Shown here piece after piece: positions 51,452 to 58,770 of a stretch of 64,000 nucleotides of DNA. How positions within the stretch are numbered: the stretch's first letter is position 1; every line of letters starts with the position of its first letter. The translations under genes were made by a program, and so were the position numbers. The notes under the pieces were generated by a model. It was not told the origin of the DNA and ran no database searches. It saw only the letters and a list, made by a program, of their open reading frames with translations. Source of the DNA: a virus; the IMG/VR virus record IMGVR_UViG_3300009103_000004, positions 1 to 64,000 of that record; one strand, given 5' to 3'.

Positions 51452-51945
51452 GCCTCTAATTCAAACTCTCCCTGAATTTCTCTAAACCCACCGCTGGTTA
51501 ACTTAATAGTTAGGTCAGCTAAGTTAGCCTGCTCCCTCGGGTGAAGGCAAGTCTCGGGATACTTTATGTTAATCCTAAGCTTGCCCTGCTTCCACAGTTC
51601 AGCGTTTTGAACTATAGAGTTAAGAATCTGCATAACAAGTACGAACACGCACTTAACACCAGAACCTTCAGACCGGAAATCCTCCAGTGTCTTTGGTAAG
51701 TTTATAGCATCATCTTTAAACACAGTGTTGAAGCACGCCCGGAAAATACCAGAACCATTCGCAACTCTAATATCTTGCTCGTTTATACCGTCAGCTATCT
51801 GCAGAGATCTGGTAGTATCTATGACTACAGCATTCGGGACGTGAAGCGTAAAGCTATACCCGTAAAACAAAGTTATGGGTGCTAACTCTACCTCCTCCTC
51901 CTGCCCGTCTATTATAACAATCTCCTTCTCATTCTTATCAGACAT
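51448..51945 (-). CDS. Hypothetical protein paired with the metalloprotease-like gene
   Basis: 165 residues. An acidic start (KNEKEIVIIDGQEEEVELAP) leads into ITLFYGYSFTLHVPNAVVID, helices (VFVLVMQILNSIVQNAELWK) and the C-terminal TIKLTSGGFREIQGEFELEA. It is translationally coupled (ATGA) to the HExxH gene, so it may be its partner or substrate. Family not recognised. Confidence 0.4.
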   Translation of the reverse strand: MSDKNEKEIVIIDGQEEEVELAPITLFYGYSFTLHVPNAVVIDTTRSLQIADGINEQDIRVANGSGIFRACFNTVFKDDAINLPKTLEDFRSEGSGVKCVFVLVMQILNSIVQNAELWKQGKLRINIKYPETCLHPREQANLADLTIKLTSGGFREIQGEFELEA

Positions 51946-51957
51946 ATATGTTCCTTT

Positions 51958-52329
51958 CTATATAGGTTTTATAGGTTCCCAGTCACGTATACCGCACTGA
52001 GATCGTAGTTTATCAGAAAATAATAAAAGCTGTCTTAGCCACTCAGTTATAGCAACTACATCCTTAGACTCATCAGTCATACCTGCAAGCAGACATGATA
52101 AACGTAAAATAATCAATACCCTGAACTTAACCTCATCCTTTACACCAACATCAAACGGGTAGAGCTCCTTACGTAGCTCATCTGTAAGATGTATACTAGA
52201 TCCAGCATCAAGGAAGTTGGCATCAAATACAGGAGGGCGAACCCACTTGGGGGTTAGCTTTCCTCGTCCTGCAATGTACTTTTCAGACTTCTGTTTATAC
52301 TTTTCCTTATCTTTTTTTTCAATCTTCAT
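51958..52329 (-). CDS. Small basic hypothetical protein
   Basis: 123 residues: a strongly basic start (KIEKKDKEKYKQKSEKYIAG), a Pro/Trp segment, and a helical body (VKFRVLIILRLSCLLAGMTD, AITEWLRQLLLFSDKLRSQC). Its start faces the plus-strand gene across a 46-base divergent gap. No family recognised. Confidence 0.4.
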   Translation of the reverse strand: MKIEKKDKEKYKQKSEKYIAGRGKLTPKWVRPPVFDANFLDAGSSIHLTDELRKELYPFDVGVKDEVKFRVLIILRLSCLLAGMTDESKDVVAITEWLRQLLLFSDKLRSQCGIRDWEPIKPI

Positions 52330-52375
52330 AATAAAGTTCTTGTAACCGAAAACTAAACTGCGTATTTATGCAACC

Positions 52376-52609
52376 ATGAATAAAGAAGAATTAGTAGTAG
52401 CGTATGACGAGTGTCAGGAACTTACTTCAGACTACCAGAATATGGTTGTAGACTATTGCAACAGGTTAGAACTTGCAAAACGCGCAAAGACGGATGAGGA
52501 GTTTACTATGGACATGCAGACGATGGAGTTCATGGAGAACAAACTGCAGGAAGCAGCAACTACGCTGGAAGACAAGATCCAGCGTCTAGAAATCTGCGTT
52601 GGGATGTAA
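52376..52609 (+). CDS. Only convincing plus-strand gene: small helical protein
   Basis: 77 residues, all helix and acidic (EELVVAYDECQELTSDYQNM, DEEFTMDMQTMEFMENKLQE), probably a coiled-coil hairpin. It fills the gap between two minus-strand genes exactly, starting 46 bases after one start and stopping one base before the neighbouring stop at 52611. No ribosome site is evident, but a weak TTGTAA and TATTTA pair with 17-base spacing lies just upstream. It could be a small regulator expressed separately from everything else. Family not recognised. Confidence 0.6.
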   Translation: MNKEELVVAYDECQELTSDYQNMVVDYCNRLELAKRAKTDEEFTMDMQTMEFMENKLQEAATTLEDKIQRLEICVGM

Positions 52610-52610
52610 G

Positions 52611-52826
52611 CTAGTATACTTCTTCGTCCAGGAACTTGGTAAGCCTTACTTTAAGCTTACCGAGATCTCCTAGAGTCATATCTAACTCATCAGATAGCTC
52701 TATCGGCCAGTTAACTATAGAGCGCTCGGCAATTTGAACTATGAGTAATGTGTCCTCATAATCAAATTCTGAGTTTAGCCCATGGTGTTTTCTAACCGGG
52801 TGATTCGACTGTTGGTTTTTGTTCAT
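52611..52826 (-). CDS. Small hypothetical protein
   Basis: 71 residues from ATG 52824-52826; a frame start at 52838 would need TTG. A polar start (MNKNQQSNHPVRKHHGLNSE) is followed by helices (YEDTLLIVQIAERSIVNWPI, LGDLGKLKVRLTKFLDEE). Its stop is one base from the stop of the plus-strand gene, so the two are convergent. Function unknown. Confidence 0.4.
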   Translation of the reverse strand: MNKNQQSNHPVRKHHGLNSEFDYEDTLLIVQIAERSIVNWPIELSDELDMTLGDLGKLKVRLTKFLDEEVY

Positions 52827-53049
52827 TGTTGTCGCCAAAATGCTTCCTTAGCGTGTCGAGCTTTGCTTCTGTAGCTGATAACTCATCTAGCTTAGACATT
52901 ACTTTAGAACTGCATGTGTTTCGCTCAGCCATGAGCTGTAGGTCTGCTAATATAATTTCTTTCTCACCAACTAATTTGTTGTGGTACCCAGCAACTGCCC
53001 TAAAGAAAGGACTTGGTGCTTCGTGACTATCTTCTTTTGATTCTGACAT
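52792..53049 (-). CDS. Small acidic coiled-coil protein
   Basis: 85 residues from ATG 53047-53049, where the charged sequence typical of the gene begins; the longer frame upstream has no ribosome site and an unrelated composition. The chain has FFRAVAGYHNKLVGEKEIIL and SKLDELSATEAKLDTLRKHF, i.e. two helices likely forming a coiled coil. It overlaps the next gene by 35 bases. Function unknown. Confidence 0.4.
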   Translation of the reverse strand: MSESKEDSHEAPSPFFRAVAGYHNKLVGEKEIILADLQLMAERNTCSSKVMSKLDELSATEAKLDTLRKHFGDNNEQKPTVESPG

Positions 53050-53095
53050 AACTTGTGGTTGTAAGTTGTTTATTAAATAATAGTTGTCAAGCGTG

Positions 53096-53467
53096 TTATT
53101 CTGGAAACAGTTCAAACTCAGCTTGATGCACTCTAACATTGTGAGATTCGCCAGCACTAACTACATGAGATATGCGAACTTCTTTAGTATCGTAATCATA
53201 CGTTATAGATATGGGAACAACGGCGCTAGTACCGGGATTGTTTAAAAGCCCAGAGCTGTCACCCCTAGGCATGACCTGCACGAAAAAGACATCGCGTGCA
53301 GACTTTACTGAACCGTTAGGATCCATCTCGCCCTCATGTATGTGCCTACCAATAACTGTTACACGAACGTGATGGGATTGGGCTTCAGAAGTTATCCCCG
53401 TAGTTTTATGACCGCACCTAGTTGCAGAACCTCTACCACCTAATACTTTACTGTAAAAATGACTCAT
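53096..53467 (-). CDS. Small beta-rich hypothetical protein
   Basis: 123 residues from ATG 53465-53467. The frame is open further upstream, but that part lies over a terminator hairpin and is rejected. The sequence (ATRCGHKTTGITSEAQSHHV, VRVTVIGRHIHEG, ARDVFFVQVMPRGDSSGLLN, TYDYDTKEVRISHVV) is strand-rich with many histidines. No enzyme block is recognised. The start codon is only seven bases after the T run of the terminator. Confidence 0.45.
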   Translation of the reverse strand: MSHFYSKVLGGRGSATRCGHKTTGITSEAQSHHVRVTVIGRHIHEGEMDPNGSVKSARDVFFVQVMPRGDSSGLLNNPGTSAVVPISITYDYDTKEVRISHVVSAGESHNVRVHQAEFELFPE

Positions 53468-53475
53468 AGTTTTAT

Positions 53476-53504
53476 AAAAAAAACGCTCCCCACTATGGGG
53501 AGCG
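53476..53504 (-). terminator. Intrinsic terminator touching the next start codon
   Basis: Eight-pair stem CGCTCCCC/GGGGAGCG (53484-53504), five-base loop, then eight T on the minus strand (53476-53483). It follows the unit ending at 53570 and is almost joined to the ATG at 53467. Confidence 0.9.
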
Positions 53505-53569
53505 CTCAACACCACCGAACAGAAACAGCCGGGCGTTATGGCCCGATGTTTTTGTTTAGTAAATTTTAA

Positions 53570-53914
53570 TTAAAAAGAAGTCCTGGTAACATTGCCAGAA
53601 CGAAATTTTTTGTATTCTTCTTCTGTCATATCCACTATACCTTCTGGTGTGGATACCACATACGTCTTACCTCCGGACTTATACTTTATACGAACAAGAT
53701 TTTCATCGCGCTCATACTTGCCAAAAACTTTCTCGTAGTTATCTAAAAATAACTTACTGACAGGCTTGTCTACATCGCCCTTGCCCTGACCGCTCCACCT
53801 AGAAGGGTCGTCAACACTATGGCCTGGATGTGTGGGCTCTATGCCTGCCGCCCTATCGAGCTTCTCATCCTTTAGCCAGTTACCAAGTGAAGTTACCTTT
53901 TCTTCTTCGCTCAT
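53570..53914 (-). CDS. Small hypothetical protein
   Basis: 114 residues: a charged N terminus (SLGNWLKDEKLDRAAGIEPT), Gly/Asp loops, then DENLVRIKYKSGGKTYVVST and DMTEEEYKKFRSGNV. A small basic alpha/beta domain is likely. It overlaps the preceding gene by 4 bases. No family recognised. Confidence 0.4.
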   Translation of the reverse strand: MSEEEKVTSLGNWLKDEKLDRAAGIEPTHPGHSVDDPSRWSGQGKGDVDKPVSKLFLDNYEKVFGKYERDENLVRIKYKSGGKTYVVSTPEGIVDMTEEEYKKFRSGNVTRTSF

Positions 53915-54105
53915 AATACTTTTTCAAAAACATTGTCACTTAAAACCCAGTAGCATCCCTTTGGTACGCCAACCCCCTTGGGCCTAAAGAACGTCCCCAT
54001 AATGTCTTCCTTTACCTCAAGTACTTCAAACTCATCACCCACTTCGAGGATGTGATGGTTTATTCGCATCGGCTTTACCACTCTTACTTTCTTTGCATCT
54101 TTCAT
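53911..54105 (-). CDS. Small SH3-like hypothetical protein
   Basis: 64 residues with five or six short strands (KKVRVVKPMRINHHILEVGD, EFEVLEVKEDIMGTFFRPKG, GCYWVLSDNVFEKVL), the pattern of a small SH3-like barrel. Probably co-translated with 53570-53914 through a 4-base overlap. The 89 bases between it and 54195 hold no convincing gene. Confidence 0.4.
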   Translation of the reverse strand: MKDAKKVRVVKPMRINHHILEVGDEFEVLEVKEDIMGTFFRPKGVGVPKGCYWVLSDNVFEKVL

Positions 54106-54194
54106 TTTCTTTTAAAGGTATATCGCATGACTGTCTAACACAACCCATGAATATCTCAGAAGATTCATTCCAAGATTTTGGCTTAACTAATAGA

Positions 54195-54425
54195 TCAGTC
54201 CTCTTTCTCCAATATTTTCTTATTTTTTTCAACATCATTATCTAACGCAGCAAGACTCTCTTCGAGCATACTGGTAAGTCCTATTTTAAAATAATCATTT
54301 CTAGTAATTTCTTCTTCCCCAATTTTTACAATCATATCGTATGTTTCGTCCTCCATCTCCAAATCTACAGCACAAGACTCAACATCCCTAACCTCTAATA
54401 CTTTTATAACCGGCAAATCTAACAT
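54195..54425 (-). CDS. Small acidic hypothetical protein
   Basis: 76 residues from ATG 54423-54425; upstream in-frame sequence runs through a terminator. The protein starts MLDLPVIKVLEVRDVESCAV and is acidic and strand/helix mixed (YDMIVKIGEEEITRNDYFKI), ending in a charged helix (DNDVEKNKKILEKED). No family recognised. Confidence 0.4.
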   Translation of the reverse strand: MLDLPVIKVLEVRDVESCAVDLEMEDETYDMIVKIGEEEITRNDYFKIGLTSMLEESLAALDNDVEKNKKILEKED

Positions 54426-54462
54426 AAAATTAAATAGTAACACTGTTGCGTTACAGATAAAG

Positions 54463-54504
54463 AAAAAAAAGGTCGGACCACCTCGCCCTGAAACCAAGGC
54501 GAGG
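54463..54504 (-). terminator. Intrinsic terminator after the 54505-54717 intergenic region
   Basis: Stem CCTCGCC/GGCGAGG (54481-54504) with a ten-base loop, then a small GGTC/GACC self-complementary piece and eight A on the plus strand (eight T for minus-strand transcripts, 54463-54470). Confidence 0.8.
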
Positions 54505-54717
54505 CTGCAAAATAAACTCGATAAAGAATTTTAAACTTTAATGCAGGAGGTTTAACTAATGAACATTCAATTTTGAATCTTAATGGCTAGTTACTCCGGG
54601 CCTTCAGCCCTTGTCGGCATCAATAGTTGGATTTCTTTATTCCTTGCATAGGAATGTTATAGCACGTTATTAGCGCGCAGTGAGTTTGTGTTTGCTGGTC
54701 ACGACCTTAAAGTCTCT
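54505..54717. other. 213-base non-coding region with plus-strand micro-ORFs or a minus-strand small RNA
   Basis: No frame of normal size fits here. On the plus strand AGGAGG (54546-54551) is ideally placed before ATG 54559-54561, which opens only MNIQF and a stop; six bases after that stop, ATG 54583-54585 opens MASYSGPSALVGINSWISLF plus LA (to 54651). On the minus strand the region ends in the strong terminator at 54463-54504 and contains a GGGCTGAAGGCCC hairpin, so it could equally be a small RNA or the 3' leader of 54718-55239. Nothing in it is recognised as a known RNA family. Confidence 0.35.
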
Positions 54718-55239
54718 TCAAACAGAGATGAAGGTTGTCGCGTTAATGCGATCTATTTCATCCTGAAGATCGGCAAGTTCTCGGTTGATGTCCTGCTCTT
54801 GCCTGTCCACATGCTCCTGGTTGAAGTGAGCTGTGTACTTAAGCTCGACAGGATTCTCAGACCTGTAACTTAGCATCTCTTCAAAATGCTTTCCGTCTTT
54901 TGTTTCGAGCCCACGAAAGAAGGATAAAGTATCCTTCATCTCCGAAAGGCGGTAAATCTTTTCCTGGACTCCAGTTTCAGAGTTGGCCCGCTGGATTGCA
55001 GACTTCAAAGAAACGAGCCTTTGCTTTGTTGTGGTGTATTCGTCAAACACCAAAGCACAATCCACGGTGGACGTGCTCTTTTCGCTCTTGGAGTTTTCAC
55101 GCTCCATTATTCCCCTTAAACGGGAAATTTCCTTAACTAGGAGGTTCTTTTCCTTCAAGGCTCTCGCGAGTGACATTTTGCCCTCGCCCACTTTTTCTGC
55201 ATTACTTGTATCAAGTATACCGTCACCAATATCTGTCAT
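54718..55239 (-). CDS. Coiled-coil protein, possibly DIP1984-like
   Basis: 173 residues. After a 20-residue leader it is helical throughout: SLARALKEKNLLVKEISRLR, YTTTKQRLVSLKSAIQRANS, IYRLSEMKDTLSFFRGLETK, NRELADLQDEIDRINATTF. The order 'la.AL..k..L.k.I..Lr', 'L...I.raN', 'l.e...l...l..L' and a final 'lq..iD.iNa.T' resembles the DIP1984 family as I recall it, whose function is unknown. It is a single-gene unit between two terminators. Moderate support only. Confidence 0.45.
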   Translation of the reverse strand: MTDIGDGILDTSNAEKVGEGKMSLARALKEKNLLVKEISRLRGIMERENSKSEKSTSTVDCALVFDEYTTTKQRLVSLKSAIQRANSETGVQEKIYRLSEMKDTLSFFRGLETKDGKHFEEMLSYRSENPVELKYTAHFNQEHVDRQEQDINRELADLQDEIDRINATTFISV

Positions 55240-55266
55240 GATTTATTTTAGTTTTGAGTTTTATAT

Positions 55267-55293
55267 AAAAAAAGCTCTCTAGGAAAGAGAGCT
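55267..55293 (-). terminator. Intrinsic terminator before the coiled-coil gene
   Basis: Eight-pair stem AGCTCTCT/AGAGAGCT (55273-55293) with a five-base loop and seven T on the minus strand (55267-55273). It closes the long glycan unit, and is followed after about 28 bases by the start at 55239. Confidence 0.9.
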
Positions 55294-55331
55294 AGCTAAT
55301 AAGCGTTCATGTATATATAACGCAATTATGG

Positions 55332-55370
55332 ACAAGGTTGCACTTTACCCGAAAGCTGGGGCAACCTTGT
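55332..55370 (-). other. Long hairpin directly after the methyltransferase stop
   Basis: Ten-pair outer stem ACAAGGTTGC/GCAACCTTGT with an inner CTTT/AAAG pairing and a short loop. It begins at the stop codon of 55370-55939 and lacks a T run, so it is not a canonical terminator; with the terminator 40 bases on it could form a stable 3' end or a protein-binding site. Confidence 0.55.
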
Positions 55371-55939
55371 TATAGATTAAATACCATAACAGAATCTCTA
55401 AACCAACTACAATTTGTGCTAGATTTTTGTAGAGTTTCAGATAATTCATTGTCGTGGGTTAGGCCATACTCGTCCATAACGTCTATAACGTAATCTTGAT
55501 TTTGTTCATTAACATGACCACATCCTCTTTGCCCAATTTTAGCCCAACTAATTATTAGTAAATTGCTGCAATGCCTTAATAAGTTTTCAATATATATTTT
55601 TTCATATTCTTTAGGAATGTGTTCAGCAACTTCTAATGAACAGACCACATCGTACTTTTTATTAAGATCAAATGTTTTAGATAAATCTAAAACCTTACCA
55701 AATCCATCAGTCACTAATTCAACTTCTGGATTGCCGTCGTATGCTTCAACTGCAATTAATGGATTATTCTCTTTTATGTACTTTGCATACTTTGCATCAC
55801 CACATCCAAAGTCTACATATGTATTATAGTTAGAAACTATAGTATTAAGAGTTTTTGAGAAAGATTCATCGTAATGATGATTAATACACGCTCCTTCCCA
55901 GAATCCTCTAGAATTTATTTTTTGTCTATATCGTTTCAC
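55370..55939 (-). CDS. Class I SAM-dependent methyltransferase
   Basis: 189 residues from a GTG start. The SAM-binding motif I is YVDFGCGDAKYA (41-52), an acidic motif II follows strand two (IAVEAYDGNP), and YDVVCSLEVAEHIPKEY (96-112) is the motif IV region typical of small-molecule and sugar methyltransferases. It is the last gene of the glycan island. Methylation of a sugar or of a polyprenyl or phospho-alcohol group on the glycan is a likely role, inferred from context. Confidence 0.75.
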   Translation of the reverse strand: MKRYRQKINSRGFWEGACINHHYDESFSKTLNTIVSNYNTYVDFGCGDAKYAKYIKENNPLIAVEAYDGNPEVELVTDGFGKVLDLSKTFDLNKKYDVVCSLEVAEHIPKEYEKIYIENLLRHCSNLLIISWAKIGQRGCGHVNEQNQDYVIDVMDEYGLTHDNELSETLQKSSTNCSWFRDSVMVFNL

Positions 55940-55940
55940 T

Positions 55941-56528
55941 TTAAAAGGGGCTTTTCAAGTGCCTCTTGTAGGGAGTAATGTAATTATCTCCGTACTGATC
56001 GGCCAGTACCTTTACCGTGTCCTTCTTGCTTGGCGCATACGTATCAACACCATACAGTTTGATTTTACGCAACTTATTGTAATCTATTTTGTAATCCATC
56101 CAGAAATCCGACTCTATGATATTAAGTACCAGGTCGCAATGTATGTTCATTTGGGGGAAAGATTTAGGACTGCCGGCAGTGTCAAACGTTAACAGCCATG
56201 CCTGTATTCCATTTATCTTCTGCTTGTCCATGTCGTGAAATCTTTTGTCGAAGGACAAATTGTATTTCGGGTTCTCTATATTGTTATCGTCGCTACAATA
56301 TATTTCCCATTGTGTAAGGTCGTCCACACAAAACCTGAGATCTATGTCATCATCGTGATAGATTGGCTTGCCACGCTCGTACTCTATCAAGTTACCATGC
56401 GAAATTACATATCGCACACCGACATCATCTAACAAAGCGGACATACCCTCCATCAACTGTCTTTTGTAAGACAATACGTATTTGTAAGTCTCCTCGGTTA
56501 CTACGACTTTGTTATGTTTGTATTTCAT
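55941..56528 (-). CDS. LicD-like phosphotransferase, copy 1
   Basis: 195 residues. It has the LicD (PF04991-type) layout: YVISHGNLIEYERGKPIYHD (40-59) and the metal-binding HDDDIDLRF (58-66), then ALKDG-like loops. Members move phosphocholine or another phospho-alcohol from its CDP derivative to sugars. The Gly of the usual 'GTLLGavR' block is replaced by HGNLIEYER, a divergent form. Two further LicD-like genes lie nearby, and a CDP-alcohol-forming enzyme at 58284, which supports a phospho-alcohol decoration pathway. Confidence 0.65.
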   Translation of the reverse strand: MKYKHNKVVVTEETYKYVLSYKRQLMEGMSALLDDVGVRYVISHGNLIEYERGKPIYHDDDIDLRFCVDDLTQWEIYCSDDNNIENPKYNLSFDKRFHDMDKQKINGIQAWLLTFDTAGSPKSFPQMNIHCDLVLNIIESDFWMDYKIDYNKLRKIKLYGVDTYAPSKKDTVKVLADQYGDNYITPYKRHLKSPF

Positions 56529-56533
56529 TTTTA

Positions 56534-57334
56534 TTAGAAAAGTTCTTCACAATATATCCCACTGTTAATACCTTCCCATCTATGCCCATCAACGTTAAAA
56601 TCTTTTAAATCCTCTATTGGGATAGTAAGCCTTGAATCTCCCTCATCATACATCTCCGCAAATGCATCACGCTTTAACTTATGGTTGAATTGAATTTTAC
56701 ATGATTTAAAAACATCCTCACCATACTGACGTTTTAATAAATCTACGGAACAGTTTGGCACAGGGACAGTAAGTCCTTCGTAATCGGCCTTTAGAAGTGG
56801 GAATATATTGTCCACTGGATCCGAAAAAGATTTAATGTGGCCGGAGACCATTTGACGTTTGGGAATTGTCAGCATGCCATCTTTAATATCATAAGTATAA
56901 AAATCGATGAATGGGTAAGCCCTACCCCTGACATAAGTCTTAAATGGAACTCCCCAATCTTTTTTCCATAGAGTCAAGTCCCCTGGCCACAATCCATCTT
57001 CGGTATGTTTGTTTTCCTTTGTCTGCCCGGGAACATATTTTTCTGACCCGTGAATTATCCATTTAGTATATCCCTTTTCTATGTCCTTTGGTGAAGGAAC
57101 ATGTTTCTTTAAATTAGACGTTAATTTGGGTATGTCGTCAGCACTTATGACAATATCAATATCATCATCCCAAGGCATTCGTCTACCATGTCGCAAAGCT
57201 CCTATAAGTGTGCCAAAGGCCAGAAAAAATTTAATATCCTGACTGACTAGAAAGTTAAATGTTTGCTCAAATAAATAAACCAACCTAGCCTCCTGCTCTC
57301 GGCTGAGGTCCATTTCTTTAGATATGCTGTTCAT
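56534..57334 (-). CDS. LicD-like phosphotransferase, copy 2
   Basis: 266 residues, the most canonical of the three: FFLAFGTLIGALRHGRRMPW (37-56) and WDDDIDIVI (55-63) correspond to 'aGTLLGavRh.gfIpWDDDiDv'. Further blocks VPFKTYVRGRAYPFIDFYTY and PIEDLKDFNVDG fit the fold of LicD/fukutin-type enzymes. A CDP-linked alcohol phosphate donor is likely. It has an alternative start at the second Met. Together with copies 1 and 3 it may add phospho-alcohols to different positions. Confidence 0.8.
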   Translation of the reverse strand: MNSISKEMDLSREQEARLVYLFEQTFNFLVSQDIKFFLAFGTLIGALRHGRRMPWDDDIDIVISADDIPKLTSNLKKHVPSPKDIEKGYTKWIIHGSEKYVPGQTKENKHTEDGLWPGDLTLWKKDWGVPFKTYVRGRAYPFIDFYTYDIKDGMLTIPKRQMVSGHIKSFSDPVDNIFPLLKADYEGLTVPVPNCSVDLLKRQYGEDVFKSCKIQFNHKLKRDAFAEMYDEGDSRLTIPIEDLKDFNVDGHRWEGINSGIYCEELF

Positions 57335-57352
57335 GAATAGACTAGTTTAGAT

Positions 57353-58261
57353 TTATGCAATTCTTTCCATGAAGGGGCACGCATCCATGATATCTTCGTA
57401 ATTAAAATTAATGGGCCTATCATCAAAGTTAAAATGTTTTTCCAGATTAGACGCGTCAAGAGCACCAGGGACATTTTTGATTTTATACATATGCCGGTCA
57501 CGGATCTTATCTACTGACATAAAATAATCCAGATATTTAAATCGCCCAGAGGCAGAGCAAGAGGCCCCGGTAACTTTTGGTGTCCAAAGCCATGCATTAG
57601 GAATATTAAATGCATCGGATATGATCAACCCATGCAGGGCTGAAGATACGATCTTCTCGCATGACAGTATATCTATAAGAGTTTTCTCAACATCCGTTGT
57701 TTTAAGGTCAATTAACTTTACATTATCTCCCGGTACAGCATCTTTCCAGGCCCAGTCATTACACCGTATAATTACTCCTATCTTATGTGTTTTTGGTATA
57801 TCTTCCCGGGTTTTATCAAATAAGTAAGGTACTAAAAGCGCTGGGTCTCCATATACTTCTGGGCAGTGGCCGCCGGCAGATGCTATTAAGCTCCGTGTTA
57901 ACGGTCCACGTACTGAATGATATTTAGCTTGTTCTGAATGATGTCCGGCACCTAGGGTCTTCATCTTTCTAAACGGCTCGGTACTATTTGCACCAGTTCC
58001 CCATACTATACTTGTCGGCCTGACATACAGTAGCATAGATCCTATAGCTATATAGTGCGGTTGTTTAATCAATTTAGTACATGTAGACGGGGGCTCAACA
58101 ACACTCCTGGCATTTATACCTGTCAATTTATGTATTAACCATGGTGATATAGCATCTCCCCAATTGTCGATCCGCCTCCACCACGTAAGTGGGACTTCAC
58201 CATCCCTTAAGATAATATCTTTTCTAGGCCTGTATTTAGAAGTAATTTCATTAACACCCAT
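57353..58261 (-). CDS. Polysaccharide pyruvyl transferase-like protein
   Basis: 302 residues. It has the signature order of PF04230 (WcaK/CsaB type): NWGDAISPWLIHKLTGI near the start, HYIAIGSML, VWGTGANS, YHSVRGPLTRSLI, EVYGDPALLVPY, then SSALHGLIISDAFNIPNAWL near residue 215. These enzymes add a pyruvate ketal from phosphoenolpyruvate to a sugar of a cell-surface or capsular glycan. In a phage this would alter a surface or virion glycan. It lies between LicD-like and cytidylyltransferase genes in one operon. Confidence 0.75.
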   Translation of the reverse strand: MGVNEITSKYRPRKDIILRDGEVPLTWWRRIDNWGDAISPWLIHKLTGINARSVVEPPSTCTKLIKQPHYIAIGSMLLYVRPTSIVWGTGANSTEPFRKMKTLGAGHHSEQAKYHSVRGPLTRSLIASAGGHCPEVYGDPALLVPYLFDKTREDIPKTHKIGVIIRCNDWAWKDAVPGDNVKLIDLKTTDVEKTLIDILSCEKIVSSALHGLIISDAFNIPNAWLWTPKVTGASCSASGRFKYLDYFMSVDKIRDRHMYKIKNVPGALDASNLEKHFNFDDRPINFNYEDIMDACPFMERIA

Positions 58262-58283
58262 ACTGTCATCTCCTCTATTTAAT

Positions 58284-58760
58284 CTATCTAACTATCTTCT
58301 CAATTAACATTGTTGTAGATATCGAAGGTGTCCGGGGCAGGTACACTACTTCACATATATCCTTAAACTCGTCGAACTTACCCTTCCAGTCATCCCCCAT
58401 AACAAGGACATGCGCCTCATATTCTTTTATATATTCCCTTTTCTGCTCCATTGATTCCTCAAGAAATACTTTATCAACTACGCTTAAGGCCCCGACAATA
58501 GCCATCCTATCCTCTTGATTAACCACAGGATATTTCTTTTTTTTATCATAGTTCATCTTATCACTAGACACTCCAACTATTAGAGTAGGCTCTGGTCCAA
58601 ACCAACCTAGTTTTCTAATTTTTGGATTTTCAGTTTCCTTGTATGGGTATACCATAACTCGGCCAGCTTCATTCGCCCCATTAAGAATATTCAAATGCCC
58701 TATGTGAAATAGATCGAATGTGCCGAATGTGATTACATTACTAGTGGTCCTCTCTGTCAT
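58284..58760 (-). CDS. CDP-alcohol (glycerol-3-phosphate or related) cytidylyltransferase, TagD type
   Basis: 158 residues from ATG 58758-58760, just after the end of the LicD-like gene; the longer frame would overlap that gene. It carries the nucleotidyltransferase motif GTFDLFHIGHLNIL (13-26) with H19-x-G-H22, the KPYPV-like VVNQEDRMAIVGAL, and the C-terminal RTPSISTT (143-150) that corresponds to the RTEGISTT signature of glycerol-3-phosphate and related cytidylyltransferases. It makes a CDP-linked alcohol, the donor type used by LicD enzymes, of which three are encoded beside it. Confidence 0.8.
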   Translation of the reverse strand: MTERTTSNVITFGTFDLFHIGHLNILNGANEAGRVMVYPYKETENPKIRKLGWFGPEPTLIVGVSSDKMNYDKKKKYPVVNQEDRMAIVGALSVVDKVFLEESMEQKREYIKEYEAHVLVMGDDWKGKFDEFKDICEVVYLPRTPSISTTMLIEKIVR

Positions 58761-58770
58761 GCCTTTGTTG

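Noticed and set aside
53530-53545. CGGGC/GCCCG hairpin followed by TTTTT on the plus strand
   Set aside because: It has the form of a weak plus-strand terminator, but no plus-strand gene ends there and the stem is only five pairs.
54035-54238. 67-residue basic minus-strand frame
   Set aside because: It overlaps the real gene at 53911-54105 by 71 bases and the gene at 54195 by 44 bases, and has no ribosome site. The 89-base gap it covers is left unassigned.
54688-54873. 61-residue plus-strand frame near the 54.6 kb gap
   Set aside because: Most of it is antisense to the coiled-coil gene at 54718-55239; only 30 bases lie in the gap.
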